DNA of 64,000 nucleotides, from NCBI RefSeq assembly GCF_000244895.1, contig NZ_CM001441.1, positions 4,740,198-4,804,197 of the forward strand, written 5' to 3'. Each line of letters begins with the position of its first letter. The first letter of the stretch is position 1. Source of the stretch: Desulfosporosinus youngiae DSM 17734 (GTDB lineage Bacteria; Bacillota; Desulfitobacteriia; Desulfitobacteriales; Desulfitobacteriaceae). This document shows, in pieces, positions 47,931 through 56,167 of the stretch. Position numbers and translations under genes: made by a program. The notes under the pieces are model-generated. The model saw nothing but the letters and a program-made list of their open reading frames with translations. It was not told the DNA's origin and did not search any database.

Positions 47931-48992
47931 TTAACGTCTGCGTCTAAGAAACTCTGGGATATCAACATCAACTTCTTTAGTGACCGGCTTGATAATATTC
48001 TCCTGTACCTTTCCAGGCGGGGTTCCAAAGCCAGCCCACTGCTGATCAAATCCGGTAGCAATAACTGTAACTCTAATTTCATCCTTTAGATCTTCGTCGA
48101 TGACCGCGCCAAAAATAATATTCGCCTCAGGATCTGCCGCTTCAGCAATAATTCCCGCTGCCTCGTTCACTTCAAAGAGGGTTAAATTAGTTCCCCCAGT
48201 GATATTGAGCAAGACTCCTTTGGCTCCTTCAATCGAGGTTTCCAGCAATGGACTGGAAATTGCTTTTCTGGCCGCATCTGCGGCACGGTTTTCTCCATCT
48301 GCCTGACCAATGCCCATTAAGGCAGAGCCGGTATTGGACATAATCGTTTTTACATCAGCGAAGTCTAAATTTATTAAACCAGGAACTGCAATTAAATCTG
48401 AGATGCCTTGTACCCCTTGTCTCAGTACATCATCTGCAACACGAAAAGCCTCATGGATTGTCGTATGCTTGTCCACTACCTGCAACAAACGATCGTTTGG
48501 AATTGTGATGAGCGTATCCACTTTACTCTTTAATTCAGCAATCCCTTTTTCTGCCTGCATAGCCCGTTTACGCCCTTCAAAGGTAAACGGACGAGTAACT
48601 ACTCCTACCGTTAATGCTCCCATTTCTTTAGCGACTTCTGCAACAATTGGTGCCGCCCCAGTACCAGTTCCGCCCCCCATCCCGGCAGTAACGAAGACCA
48701 TATCTGACCCCTTTAAAGCTTTAGCCAGTTCCTCACGGCTTTCTTCCGCTGCTTTAGCACCAATATCCGGATTTGCACCTGCACCAAGCCCTTTGGTTAG
48801 CTTAATCCCTATTTGGATCTTTTCACTCGCCCGAGAGAACTGTAACGTTTGAGAGTCCGTATTTACAGTAACGAAATCCACCCCTTGTAAACCGGCAGTA
48901 ATCATTCGGTTTACCGCATTGTTTCCGCCACCGCCAACACCAATAACCTTAATCATTGCAAATTGGTTTATGTCTGTATCAAATTCCAGCAT
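47931..48992 (-). CDS. ftsZ: Cell-division GTPase FtsZ
   Basis: Tubulin-like protein forming the Z ring, 353 residues. The GTP-binding signature [10 protein letters not shown], the N-terminal [18 protein letters not shown], and the T7-loop region [22 protein letters not shown] are intact. The C-terminal tail ends [10 protein letters not shown], the conserved peptide bound by SepF, FtsA and EzrA-type partners. GAGGGGG lies upstream of the ATG. A 481-bp gap rather than ftsA lies between it and sbp. Confidence 0.98.
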   Translation of the reverse strand: MLEFDTDINQFAMIKVIGVGGGGNNAVNRMITAGLQGVDFVTVNTDSQTLQFSRASEKIQIGIKLTKGLGAGANPDIGAKAAEESREELAKALKGSDMVFVTAGMGGGTGTGAAPIVAEVAKEMGALTVGVVTRPFTFEGRKRAMQAEKGIAELKSKVDTLITIPNDRLLQVVDKHTTIHEAFRVADDVLRQGVQGISDLIAVPGLINLDFADVKTIMSNTGSALMGIGQADGENRAADAARKAISSPLLETSIEGAKGVLLNITGGTNLTLFEVNEAAGIIAEAADPEANIIFGAVIDEDLKDEIRVTVIATGFDQQWAGFGTPPGKVQENIIKPVTKEVDVDIPEFLRRRR

Positions 48993-49238
48993 TTAGGATT
49001 TAACCCCCTCGCTCTTCTTACCTGTACTACCACTTTTTTAAAATAGGTTAGCTGCCATTCATCTTTAGTTGAACACTTATCCAGTCAAAACGCCCTATGT
49101 GTAAAACCTCACTCTTTAGAGTACAAACATTAGCAATACATAGAAATTGACATTCGTCGATGTGATAGCCCAGTGTGTTGAGACATGCTAATAAACATGT
49201 AGAGAAAACCATGCCTCAAGCATAAATGTTCAAGATTA

Positions 49239-49263
49239 GACACCGCTAGATGACATCGGTGTC
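49239..49263. other. Hairpin in the long sbp-ftsZ gap
   Basis: Perfect 7-bp stem GACACCG/CGGTGTC with an 11-base loop and no T run, so not a terminator. The whole gap 48993-49473 (481 bp) has no supported ORF. It is A/T rich with short inverted repeats such as AAGTATA/TATACTT (around 49297-49333), and probably contains ftsZ promoters that I cannot place firmly. Confidence 0.45.
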
Positions 49264-49473
49264 GTGACGTCGAGAAAGAACCTGCCCGAAAGTATATGAC
49301 CCAAGTTTATACTTCCGGTAGTATAAAAAGCTAACTTAATGTACACGACATTACAAATTCTATATCCTTATGCCGTAACCCTTTTTTTTAGGATAAAAAA
49401 TTTCAGCAAAATAATACCAATCTCAAACAAAAAAATGACCATTGATAAAAACTGTACCCGGTTGGATTTAATC

Positions 49474-49803
49474 TTACTTTTTAATTAAATGCCGCCGTAT
49501 AGTACCTAAGTTTTGGAATATACGCACACCAAAAGCAACCACCGCTGCCAGATATAGATCAACACCAATTCGGTCTCCGACGTAAGCCAATAAGGCCGCT
49601 AGGAGCATATTACTAAAAAAACCAGTCAAAAACACCGTACTGTCGAAATGGTCCTCTTGCGCAGAACGTATCCCCCCCAAGACGGAGTCTAAGGCCGCGA
49701 GGATTCCAACCGATAAGTATTTCGCATATTCAATCGGGACTGAAAATGGGCTGACATACCCAATCGCCAATCCCAATACCAAGCCTAATAATGGTAACCA
49801 CAT
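49474..49803 (-). CDS. sbp: Small basic protein Sbp (DUF1290)
   Basis: 109-residue membrane protein of the DUF1290 family found between ftsQ/divIB and ftsZ in many Gram-positives. Three hydrophobic helices are visible: WLPLLGLVLGLAIGYV, FLTGFFSNMLLAALLAYVG and LYLAAVVAFGVRIFQNLG. The conserved LSVGILAALDSVLGGIRSAQEDHFD is between them. Function unknown. GGAGG nine bases before the ATG at 49803. Confidence 0.93.
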   Translation of the reverse strand: MWLPLLGLVLGLAIGYVSPFSVPIEYAKYLSVGILAALDSVLGGIRSAQEDHFDSTVFLTGFFSNMLLAALLAYVGDRIGVDLYLAAVVAFGVRIFQNLGTIRRHLIKK

Positions 49804-49821
49804 ATCCAAAATCCTCCTGAC

Positions 49822-50547
49822 TTAGCGGCCAATGACAGGTTTCGCCGCCGTGAAATCAATATATCGTACCCCTTGTTGAATGGATGTATACCCGGCATCG
49901 TTTATCAGCTGATAAAGAGCCTTTAATTTATTTATCCAATCATTAGCCTGTCCTAATCGAACTTCCACACCACTCGTTAGAAATAGGGTTATCTGTTCAA
50001 CATCATTTACGTGAACTTCTCCGATCTGAGCAACCAATTCGGGAGGAGCTTGACCAAGCATACGCAGTGCTGCCATAAGGAGCGGATTGGCAAGATTTTG
50101 TCCCGGCCCTATTGTGTCCGGAAGTTCGATTCCACTAATCACGGGATAATCTTCATTCGGCCAACTCTCCAAACGTCGTAAAAACGTTCCTTCGGCATCC
50201 ACTTCTAAGACACCTTTCGGAACTACCACCAAGGCAGCCGGAGTTCGTTCCTTCACCTGGATCACAAGTGTTTGAGGGAGCTTTCTCTGGAATTGAACGC
50301 TTTGCAGCAGGGGATGTAAAGAAATCTTATATTCAAGAGCCTTTTGGTCGAAGAGCAATAAGTTTTGTCCTTGAATTCCGTCGGATAATTTTAGGATCTC
50401 GTTCTCTGAGATTAGACTAAGCCCCTGCACTGTAACCTTTTGAATGGCAAAAGCACTAGAGCGCAAAAAGAGCGCCAACCCCAGTGACAGCAGAATCGTC
50501 AAGACCACGACATAAAAAAAGGACGTATTCATTTTCTTGGGTTCCAT
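49822..50547 (-). CDS. ftsQ: FtsQ/DivIB division protein
   Basis: Bitopic divisome protein, 241 residues. A short cytoplasmic tail and one membrane helix (FFYVVVLTILLSLGLALFL) are followed by a POTRA domain starting FAIQKVTVQGLSLISENEILKLS. The FtsQ/DivIB beta domain follows, ending with YTSIQQGVRYIDFTAAKPVIG. AAGGAGG precedes the ATG. Between murA and sbp. Confidence 0.93.
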   Translation of the reverse strand: MEPKKMNTSFFYVVVLTILLSLGLALFLRSSAFAIQKVTVQGLSLISENEILKLSDGIQGQNLLLFDQKALEYKISLHPLLQSVQFQRKLPQTLVIQVKERTPAALVVVPKGVLEVDAEGTFLRRLESWPNEDYPVISGIELPDTIGPGQNLANPLLMAALRMLGQAPPELVAQIGEVHVNDVEQITLFLTSGVEVRLGQANDWINKLKALYQLINDAGYTSIQQGVRYIDFTAAKPVIGR

Positions 50548-50655
50548 TTTGGCACTTTCCTCCTTCTCCCAAGTATAACGAATACAGTCCTATTCTGTAC
50601 ATGCCTTTTTGCATATTTAATAATAAATTTTTGTTAGGATTAATAATTCTTATTC

Positions 50656-51921
50656 TTAGCCCTTCTTTGAAACACGAAGGAGTTTGGCTCCTAAACAAGA
50701 GTACTTTTCTTCTAGTCGTTCATAACCACGATCAATATAATCGACCTTTTCAAGCACAGTCGCTTCTTCTGCAGCTAAAGCTGACAGGAAGAGCGCCGCC
50801 CCTGCCCGAAGATCTGTTGCTTCCACGAAAGCTCCTTCAAGTGTTTCCACCCCTCGAATTACCGCGGTTCTTCCTTCAACTGTAATTTGTGCTCCCATAC
50901 GGCGCAGCTCATCGACATGCTGAAACCGGTTTTCAAAGATTGTTTCAGTTATTATACTAGTTCCTTCAGCGCTGGAAAGCATAGCCATGAACTGAGGCTG
51001 CATATCCGTCGGAAATCCTGGGTAGGGCATTGTCTTAAGGTCTATTCCTCGGATTCCGCCCTGCTGCTGCACGCGAATTGAATCATCAAAGAGAGTTATA
51101 GCTGCTCCCGCCTGCCTCAACTTCGCAATAACAGGTTCCAAATGCTCTGGGACAACATTCTCGATGACGACATCTCCTTTCGTCATGACCGCGGCAATCA
51201 TGTGCGTACCTGCTTCAATACGATCCGGAATGACAGTATGTTCCGCAGGATGGAGTGCATCTACCCCATCGATTCTTATGACATCCATTCCTGCTCCGCG
51301 CACTTTTGCCCCCATTTTGTTCAGGAAGTTTTGCAGATCCACGATTTCCGGCTCGCGGGCTGCATTTCGAATCACTGTAGTCCCTTTGGCTAAAACAGCA
51401 GCCATCATAATATTTTCAGTGGCTCCTACGCTCGGCATGTCTAAATAGACATCTCCCCCCCTGAGCTGATCCGCCTTAGCCTCAATATAGCCATGCTTCT
51501 CATTAACTTTTACGCCGAGTAGCTGCAATCCCTTTATGTGCTGATCCATCGGACGCGAACCTATAGCACACCCACCCGGGCGGGAGATTTTTACTCGTCC
51601 ATATCGGGCAAGCAAAGGGCCTAAAATAAGATTAGAAGCTCGCATTTGCCGCATTAATGCTTCATCAACCTCACAAGATACTAACCCTCCGGCATTGACA
51701 AGCATTCCCTCATTTTGGCGCGCAACCTTGCAGCCAAGAGTTTCAAGCACCTCAATCATATGCGTGATATCCGCTAAGGCCGGAATTTCCAGCAAGTTAG
51801 ATGTCCCTTCAGCCAGTAACGTTGCTGCAAGCAACGGAAGGGAAGAATTCTTCGCCCCACTTACCCGAATACTTCCTTCTAACCGCTGTTTTCCGGTAAT
51901 AACATAGCGATCCATCGCCAT
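50656..51921 (-). CDS. murA: UDP-N-acetylglucosamine 1-carboxyvinyltransferase
   Basis: First committed step of peptidoglycan precursor synthesis, the target of fosfomycin. The catalytic Cys is present in SRPGGCAIGSRPMDQHIKGL near residue 110, so the enzyme should be fosfomycin-sensitive in type. The opening GAKNSSLPLLAATLL and later GFPTDMQPQFMA are typical. 421 residues from the ATG at 51921, which follows GGGGGAG. Firmicutes often have a second murA; only one is in this window. Confidence 0.96.
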   Translation of the reverse strand: MAMDRYVITGKQRLEGSIRVSGAKNSSLPLLAATLLAEGTSNLLEIPALADITHMIEVLETLGCKVARQNEGMLVNAGGLVSCEVDEALMRQMRASNLILGPLLARYGRVKISRPGGCAIGSRPMDQHIKGLQLLGVKVNEKHGYIEAKADQLRGGDVYLDMPSVGATENIMMAAVLAKGTTVIRNAAREPEIVDLQNFLNKMGAKVRGAGMDVIRIDGVDALHPAEHTVIPDRIEAGTHMIAAVMTKGDVVIENVVPEHLEPVIAKLRQAGAAITLFDDSIRVQQQGGIRGIDLKTMPYPGFPTDMQPQFMAMLSSAEGTSIITETIFENRFQHVDELRRMGAQITVEGRTAVIRGVETLEGAFVEATDLRAGAALFLSALAAEEATVLEKVDYIDRGYERLEEKYSCLGAKLLRVSKKG

Positions 51922-51977
51922 AATCTTCTCCCCCATTCGTGTGTCAGTAAGACTCCTGCTTTTTCAAGCGGGAGCTT

Positions 51978-52910
51978 TTACCTTATACTTTTATGCTCTT
52001 CTATATCTTCTTTTGCTTTGACCCCACGATTTCCAGTCAAGATACTCTCTACCTCAGTTTGCAATGTAATACCATATTTCAGTTGAACATCGAGTACAAT
52101 AGCCTCTATCAAGGCCAGCACATCTTTTGACATGGCCTTACCCGTATTCACGATAAAATTAGCATGTTTCTCTGAAACTTTGGCTCCGCCAATACATTTG
52201 CCTTTCCAGCCGGCGGCCTCGATTAATCTCCCCGCAGAATCTCCGGGGGGATTACGAAAAACACTCCCTGCATTCGGCTCCTCAAGCGGTTGATTAGCCG
52301 TCCTTTTGGTCAGGTTCTCTTTCATGGCCTGTAAAATCCGGTCGCGTTCTCCCGGCGAAAATTTAAGCTGAGCTTCCAGGACCCACGCTTGACCGCGCAA
52401 AGAACAGAACCTATAGGCAAATTCGAAATCCGTCCGTTCTAATTTTTTAATACTCCCGTCCGCCCATAGTGCAGTAATACTGAGAATACATGAGGCCATT
52501 TCATCGCCATGGGCACCTGCATTCATCATGATTGCACCGCCAACGGATCCCGGAATACCTCGTGCAAACTCCAGCCCGCTCCACCCTCGTTCACCTGCTT
52601 CTTGAGCTAAGCGGGCCAAGGTATACCCTGCTTCAACCCGGACTTCATGATCACCCCAGCTGATTCCACGTAATGATGTTGTCACTAACGTTATACCGGG
52701 AAGCCCTTCATCCGGGAAAAGTACATTGGATCCCCGTCCAATTAGGCGAACCGGGATTTCCGCCTCTTGGGCACGCCGCCATACACTCGATAAATCCTCC
52801 ACAGTTTCTGGCCAGTATACAGCTTCAGCGGGCCCACCAATTCTCCACGTGCTCAGGAGCTGAAGCGGATAGTTCTTCTCCACACGCCCCGGCATTCCAT
52901 CCAATATCAT
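51978..52910 (-). CDS. murB: UDP-N-acetylenolpyruvoylglucosamine reductase
   Basis: FAD enzyme making UDP-MurNAc. FAD-binding parts STWRIGGPAEAVYWP and LIGRGSNVLF are followed by GIPGSVGGAIMMNAGAHG. The catalytic Ser/Glu region NAGSVFRNPPGDSAGRLIEAAGWKG and SEKHANFIVN complete it. About 310 residues. The 5' end overlaps the preceding MurC-like gene by 86 bases in another frame. Because the FAD motif starts near residue 20, the overlap cannot be avoided by a later start. Confidence 0.95.
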   Translation of the reverse strand: MILDGMPGRVEKNYPLQLLSTWRIGGPAEAVYWPETVEDLSSVWRRAQEAEIPVRLIGRGSNVLFPDEGLPGITLVTTSLRGISWGDHEVRVEAGYTLARLAQEAGERGWSGLEFARGIPGSVGGAIMMNAGAHGDEMASCILSITALWADGSIKKLERTDFEFAYRFCSLRGQAWVLEAQLKFSPGERDRILQAMKENLTKRTANQPLEEPNAGSVFRNPPGDSAGRLIEAAGWKGKCIGGAKVSEKHANFIVNTGKAMSKDVLALIEAIVLDVQLKYGITLQTEVESILTGNRGVKAKEDIEEHKSIR

Positions 52911-53697
52911 CAAAATTCCACCTCAAGTTATCTGCCATTTTTATGTTCTCCCAAATAGAGCTAAGAGCCAGCCTTATGTCCAGCCACGAAACTCCTAAAT
53001 CTATACACTTAGCTATACATTGGGCCGCCATTTGTTCTTCATTCGATTCAGGCCAACGCGGTAAATGACCTACAAATTTATAATCATCTTGCGAACGGTA
53101 AAAATCAATCCGATTTTCCCGGACCGCCCAAGACGCTTTTGTAATCTCATGATCCCCTATAACGTCTCTTCCCAAGGAACCTTTCTCCATAAGCCCTTCT
53201 AACCAGGACTCCGGCATTAGCCAATGCAAGCCTTGCTTTCGCTCACAATGCCATCTTCCTTCGGCGGTCGGCCAGAGTATCGACGGTTCGAACCCCGCCT
53301 CATTTAAGATATGCCCTAACAAGGGGCGTTCATTAATAATAACTGCGGGTTCAGTAACCCATATAATTAATTCATCCTCCAAAATATTATGTAGCAATGA
53401 TTGAACGGATTGCTGACTAATCCCCTGCGCAACTGCCTTTTCTCGCCAAAACTCATCTGCCTGACTCTCAGGCCAATATACCAATTCAGTTACAGGGCTT
53501 AACTCCTCAGACTCAGATATTAGATCCGCAAATGGTTTTTCCATCCAGCGTTCCGTAAATTCTGAGCTTAACCTCTCAGTCGTCGGCTCGATCTCAGAAA
53601 ATTCAAGCTGGATCCCTTTCAACACAGCCCGAACTCCAGCAATTCCCGGAGCCGCAGAAGAAGCAACCAGTTGTATTTTTCGCCTTGGCCACACCAT
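52825..53697 (-). CDS. MurC-like protein lacking the P-loop (putative Mur-ligase pseudoenzyme)
   Basis: 290-residue intact ORF exactly where murC lies in related clusters (murG-murC-murB). It has no ligase signature at first sight. By eye it follows MurC: IQLVASSAAPGIAGVRAVL (8-26) resembles the N-terminal IHFIGIGGAGMSGLA block. IIWVTEPAVIINERPLLGHI (111-130) occupies the position of the GTHGKTTT P-loop strand, with the loop residues replaced. LNEAGFEPSIL (131-141) matches the helix and strand after it. FVGHLPRWPESNEEQMAA (208-225) and LGVSWLDIRLAL (234-245) match the central-domain helices also seen in MurD here. The C-terminal domain is missing. The ATG at 53697 follows GGAGTGAGC. The alignment is an inference without computation; function unknown. 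Confidence 0.7.
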   Translation of the reverse strand: MVWPRRKIQLVASSAAPGIAGVRAVLKGIQLEFSEIEPTTERLSSEFTERWMEKPFADLISESEELSPVTELVYWPESQADEFWREKAVAQGISQQSVQSLLHNILEDELIIWVTEPAVIINERPLLGHILNEAGFEPSILWPTAEGRWHCERKQGLHWLMPESWLEGLMEKGSLGRDVIGDHEITKASWAVRENRIDFYRSQDDYKFVGHLPRWPESNEEQMAAQCIAKCIDLGVSWLDIRLALSSIWENIKMADNLRWNFDDIGWNAGACGEELSASAPEHVENWWAR

Positions 53698-53761
53698 GCT
53701 CACTCCTTTCCTTTCTTCCTGCCATATGCTATGCATTGGAGCAAAAAGGTGTGAACAAAAT

Positions 53762-53848
53762 CGAGGCTCGAAGTGCGATGCTCGATGTCCGATTTTGGAT
53801 TTTTAGTTCTAGTTTAAATTCGAACATCGAACCTCGTGCCTCGATTAT
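53762..53848. repeat. Palindromic heptad element between murG and the MurC-like gene
   Basis: Left arm units start at 53762, 53769, 53776, 53783 and 53790 (CGAGGCT, CGAAGTG, CGATGCT, CGATGTC, CGATTTT). Right arm units start at 53821, 53828, 53835 and 53842 (CGAACAT, CGAACCT, CGTGCCT, CGATTAT). The arms are inverted relative to each other around a short A/T-rich centre, giving an 87-bp hairpin-forming unit. The murG stop (53845-53847) lies inside the last unit. Confidence 0.85.
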
Positions 53849-54954
53849 CGCCAGGCAGTTTTTAAACATAGATCCAAAATTTTATTTAAAGCTTGAGGCT
53901 GAGCCAAGGTCCGGGCAGCGGCTCCCATTTTGGTCAGAAGGGGCGGTTGGGATATAAGCCTGTCAACTTCGTTCCACAATCGTTCCCCATCACATTCCTT
54001 GTCCAAAATGATTTGAGCCGCGCCAGCTTGAACTAAGGCCTGAGCATTATGTTCTTGATGATTCTCCGCTGCAAAAGGATAGGGAATCAAAACGCTGGGA
54101 ATCCCTGCAACCATCAATTCGGCCAGGGAAGTTGCCCCTGCCCTGCCGATGTATAAGTCTGTGCAGGCCAACGCTTCCGGCATATCCTTCAAATACTCTA
54201 AAACACGCCACTGAGGACGTTCCCAAGAAATCCCTCTCTTTTCAAATTCCTCGATGGTTTCCGAATAAGTCGCCGTTCCAGTCGCCCAAATCACTTGAAT
54301 ATCCGGATACTGGGCAAGATGCTCTAAGACATTAATCATGGCTTGATTTAACGTGCGAGCCCCCCGGCTCCCACCTGTGACCAGCAAGGTCAAACGGTCG
54401 GGCCTTAATCCAAAGCGCTTTGCCCCAACTTCACGAGAACATTGACCAATCTCCTGGCGAACAGGAAGCCCCACTAGTTCTAACTTATTCTTAACACCAA
54501 AGTGCGCGATACTTTCAGGAAACGTCACCATTACCCGGCGCACAACCCTTGCCAAAATCTTATTCGTAATCCCAGGTAAAGCATTTTGCTCATGAAGTAA
54601 TGTCGGTATATTAAAAAGGGAAGCCGTCAATACAACTGGACCAGACACATATCCCCCGGTTCCTACGACAAGATCCGGATGGAATTCACGTAAAATAGTC
54701 TTTGTTTCCCACAGAGCTTTAAAACTTTTTCCAATGACTTTCAACGTATCTAAGCTCAATCTACGGGGCAGTCCCTGTCCGGAAATACCCCTAAAAGCTA
54801 TCCCCGCTTCCGGCACCAAACGTGCTTCCATCCCATCTTGAATTCCCACATAGAGAATTTGAGTCTCAGCGTCACGCGCCAATAACCCTTTGGCAATGGC
54901 TAACGCCGGATAGATATGCCCACCTGTTCCGCCACCGGTTAAAATTACACGCAC
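53845..54954 (-). CDS. murG: UDP-GlcNAc:lipid I N-acetylglucosaminyltransferase
   Basis: Peripheral membrane GT-B enzyme converting lipid I to lipid II. The N-terminal glycine-rich loop VILTGGGTGGHIYPALAIA, the acceptor-side HEQNALPGITNK, the second glycine-rich loop VTGGSRGARTLNQ, and the UDP-GlcNAc site CTDLYIGRAGATSLAELMVAGIPSVLIPYPFAAENHQEHNA region are all present. About 369 residues with the GTG at 54954, which places the glycine-rich loop at the usual distance. TTG codons just upstream are alternatives. Confidence 0.95.
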   Translation of the reverse strand: MRVILTGGGTGGHIYPALAIAKGLLARDAETQILYVGIQDGMEARLVPEAGIAFRGISGQGLPRRLSLDTLKVIGKSFKALWETKTILREFHPDLVVGTGGYVSGPVVLTASLFNIPTLLHEQNALPGITNKILARVVRRVMVTFPESIAHFGVKNKLELVGLPVRQEIGQCSREVGAKRFGLRPDRLTLLVTGGSRGARTLNQAMINVLEHLAQYPDIQVIWATGTATYSETIEEFEKRGISWERPQWRVLEYLKDMPEALACTDLYIGRAGATSLAELMVAGIPSVLIPYPFAAENHQEHNAQALVQAGAAQIILDKECDGERLWNEVDRLISQPPLLTKMGAAARTLAQPQALNKILDLCLKTAWR

Positions 54955-55020
54955 CAATAATACACCTTCCTCCAATCATGACCCTTCCACAGTATCAGGG
55001 CCCGGAATCGCACCGGCACT

Positions 55021-55055
55021 CGAACTTCGAACTTCGAACATCGCGCCTCGCTTTA
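55021..55055 (-). repeat. Heptad-repeat arm between ftsW and murG
   Basis: Five phased units: CGAACTT (55021), CGAACTT (55028), CGAACAT (55035), CGCGCCT (55042), CGCTTTA (55049). The array abuts the ftsW stop at 55056-55058. Only one arm is evident. Confidence 0.82.
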
Positions 55056-56150
55056 CTACTTTGCTTCCCTTGAAATATTCAGCAGCACTCCCACTCCTAT
55101 CATCGTAAAAACAAGAGACGTGCCCCCATAACTTATAAATGGTAAGGTGATCCCGGTAACCGGCAAAACCCCGCTTACAACGCCCATATTAATCATTGCT
55201 TGAACAGATACCATAGCAGTTAATCCAACCGCCAGAAAGCCCGTATACGCGTCCGGAGCTCTCATTGCCACCCGGAACCCCCGCCAGGCAAAGAGAAAGA
55301 AGGTTAATACGACTAAAGAAGCACCAATAAACCCGAGTTCCTCTCCAACCATAGCAAAAATAAAGTCCGTATGATTTTCAGGCAAATATAAAAACTTCTG
55401 GCGGCTCTGCCCCAAGCCTAAACCAAATAATCCGCCCGGACCAAGTGCCAAAAGGGACTGAATCGTCTGATATCCGTTTCCCAATGGGTCAGCCCAGGGA
55501 TCCAAAAAGGCAAAGATTCGCTTCATTCGGTAAGGGGCAGCCGCAATGGCCGCTACCACCAGCCCTAATCCGGCCCCACCTAAGGCCAAAATATGACTGG
55601 CCCTGGCCCCCGCGGCAATCAACATAAAAAATGTCGTAGCAGCTATCACTAAGGTTGTGCCTAAATCAGGCTGGAGCATAATCAGCCCTGCTATCACTCC
55701 CATTAAGCCAAGAATGGGCAATACCCCTTTGCGAAAGGATTCAATCTTATGGGGATTAAGGGCCAGCAGATGAGACATCATCAACACCATGGAAAGTTTA
55801 ATCACTTCCGAAGGCTGAATCGATAAGGGCCCCAGCCCAATCCAACGGTCCGCGCCATTGACTCTGCGTCCGATCCCTGGAATCTTAACCGCAATCAGAA
55901 GGACAATTGCTAAAATCAGAGCCGGTTTCGCATATTTACGCAGCCATCTTAAATCGATAACCATACTTATAAACATCGCAACTAATCCCATCGTAACCCA
56001 GAGTATCTCCATCTTAAGATAGTGATAGGGGTCGTCGTACTGTATATACCCCCTTACAGCACTAGAACTGTAAACCATAACAAACCCTATCCCTAATAGA
56101 GCCATGATCGCTCCCAACAAGACTAAATCTGGCCGATGGAATTTTCGCAT
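55056..56150 (-). CDS. ftsW: FtsW/RodA/SpoVE family peptidoglycan glycosyltransferase
   Basis: SEDS-family lipid II polymerase, 364 residues with about ten membrane helices. Conserved blocks are VYSSSAVRGY, GRRVNGADRWIGLGPLSIQPSEVIKLSMVL, MLQPDLGTTLVI, GNGYQTIQSLLALGPGGLFGLGLG, LPENHTDFIFAMVGEELGF, and LPFISYGGTSL. In this cluster position it may serve vegetative division (FtsW), spore cortex (SpoVE), or both. AAAGGGGG precedes the ATG. Confidence 0.95.
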   Translation of the reverse strand: MRKFHRPDLVLLGAIMALLGIGFVMVYSSSAVRGYIQYDDPYHYLKMEILWVTMGLVAMFISMVIDLRWLRKYAKPALILAIVLLIAVKIPGIGRRVNGADRWIGLGPLSIQPSEVIKLSMVLMMSHLLALNPHKIESFRKGVLPILGLMGVIAGLIMLQPDLGTTLVIAATTFFMLIAAGARASHILALGGAGLGLVVAAIAAAPYRMKRIFAFLDPWADPLGNGYQTIQSLLALGPGGLFGLGLGQSRQKFLYLPENHTDFIFAMVGEELGFIGASLVVLTFFLFAWRGFRVAMRAPDAYTGFLAVGLTAMVSVQAMINMGVVSGVLPVTGITLPFISYGGTSLVFTMIGVGVLLNISREAK

Positions 56151-56167
56151 ATATAGATCCCCCTTTA

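Noticed and set aside
48993-49473. A small or broken ftsA in the sbp-ftsZ gap
   Set aside because: All frames are interrupted and no FtsA-like segments are visible; the gap is too short for the gene.
52825-53697. Annotating this gene simply as murC
   Set aside because: It lacks the GTHGKT P-loop and the C-terminal ligase domain and is 290 rather than about 455 residues, so ligase activity is not supported.
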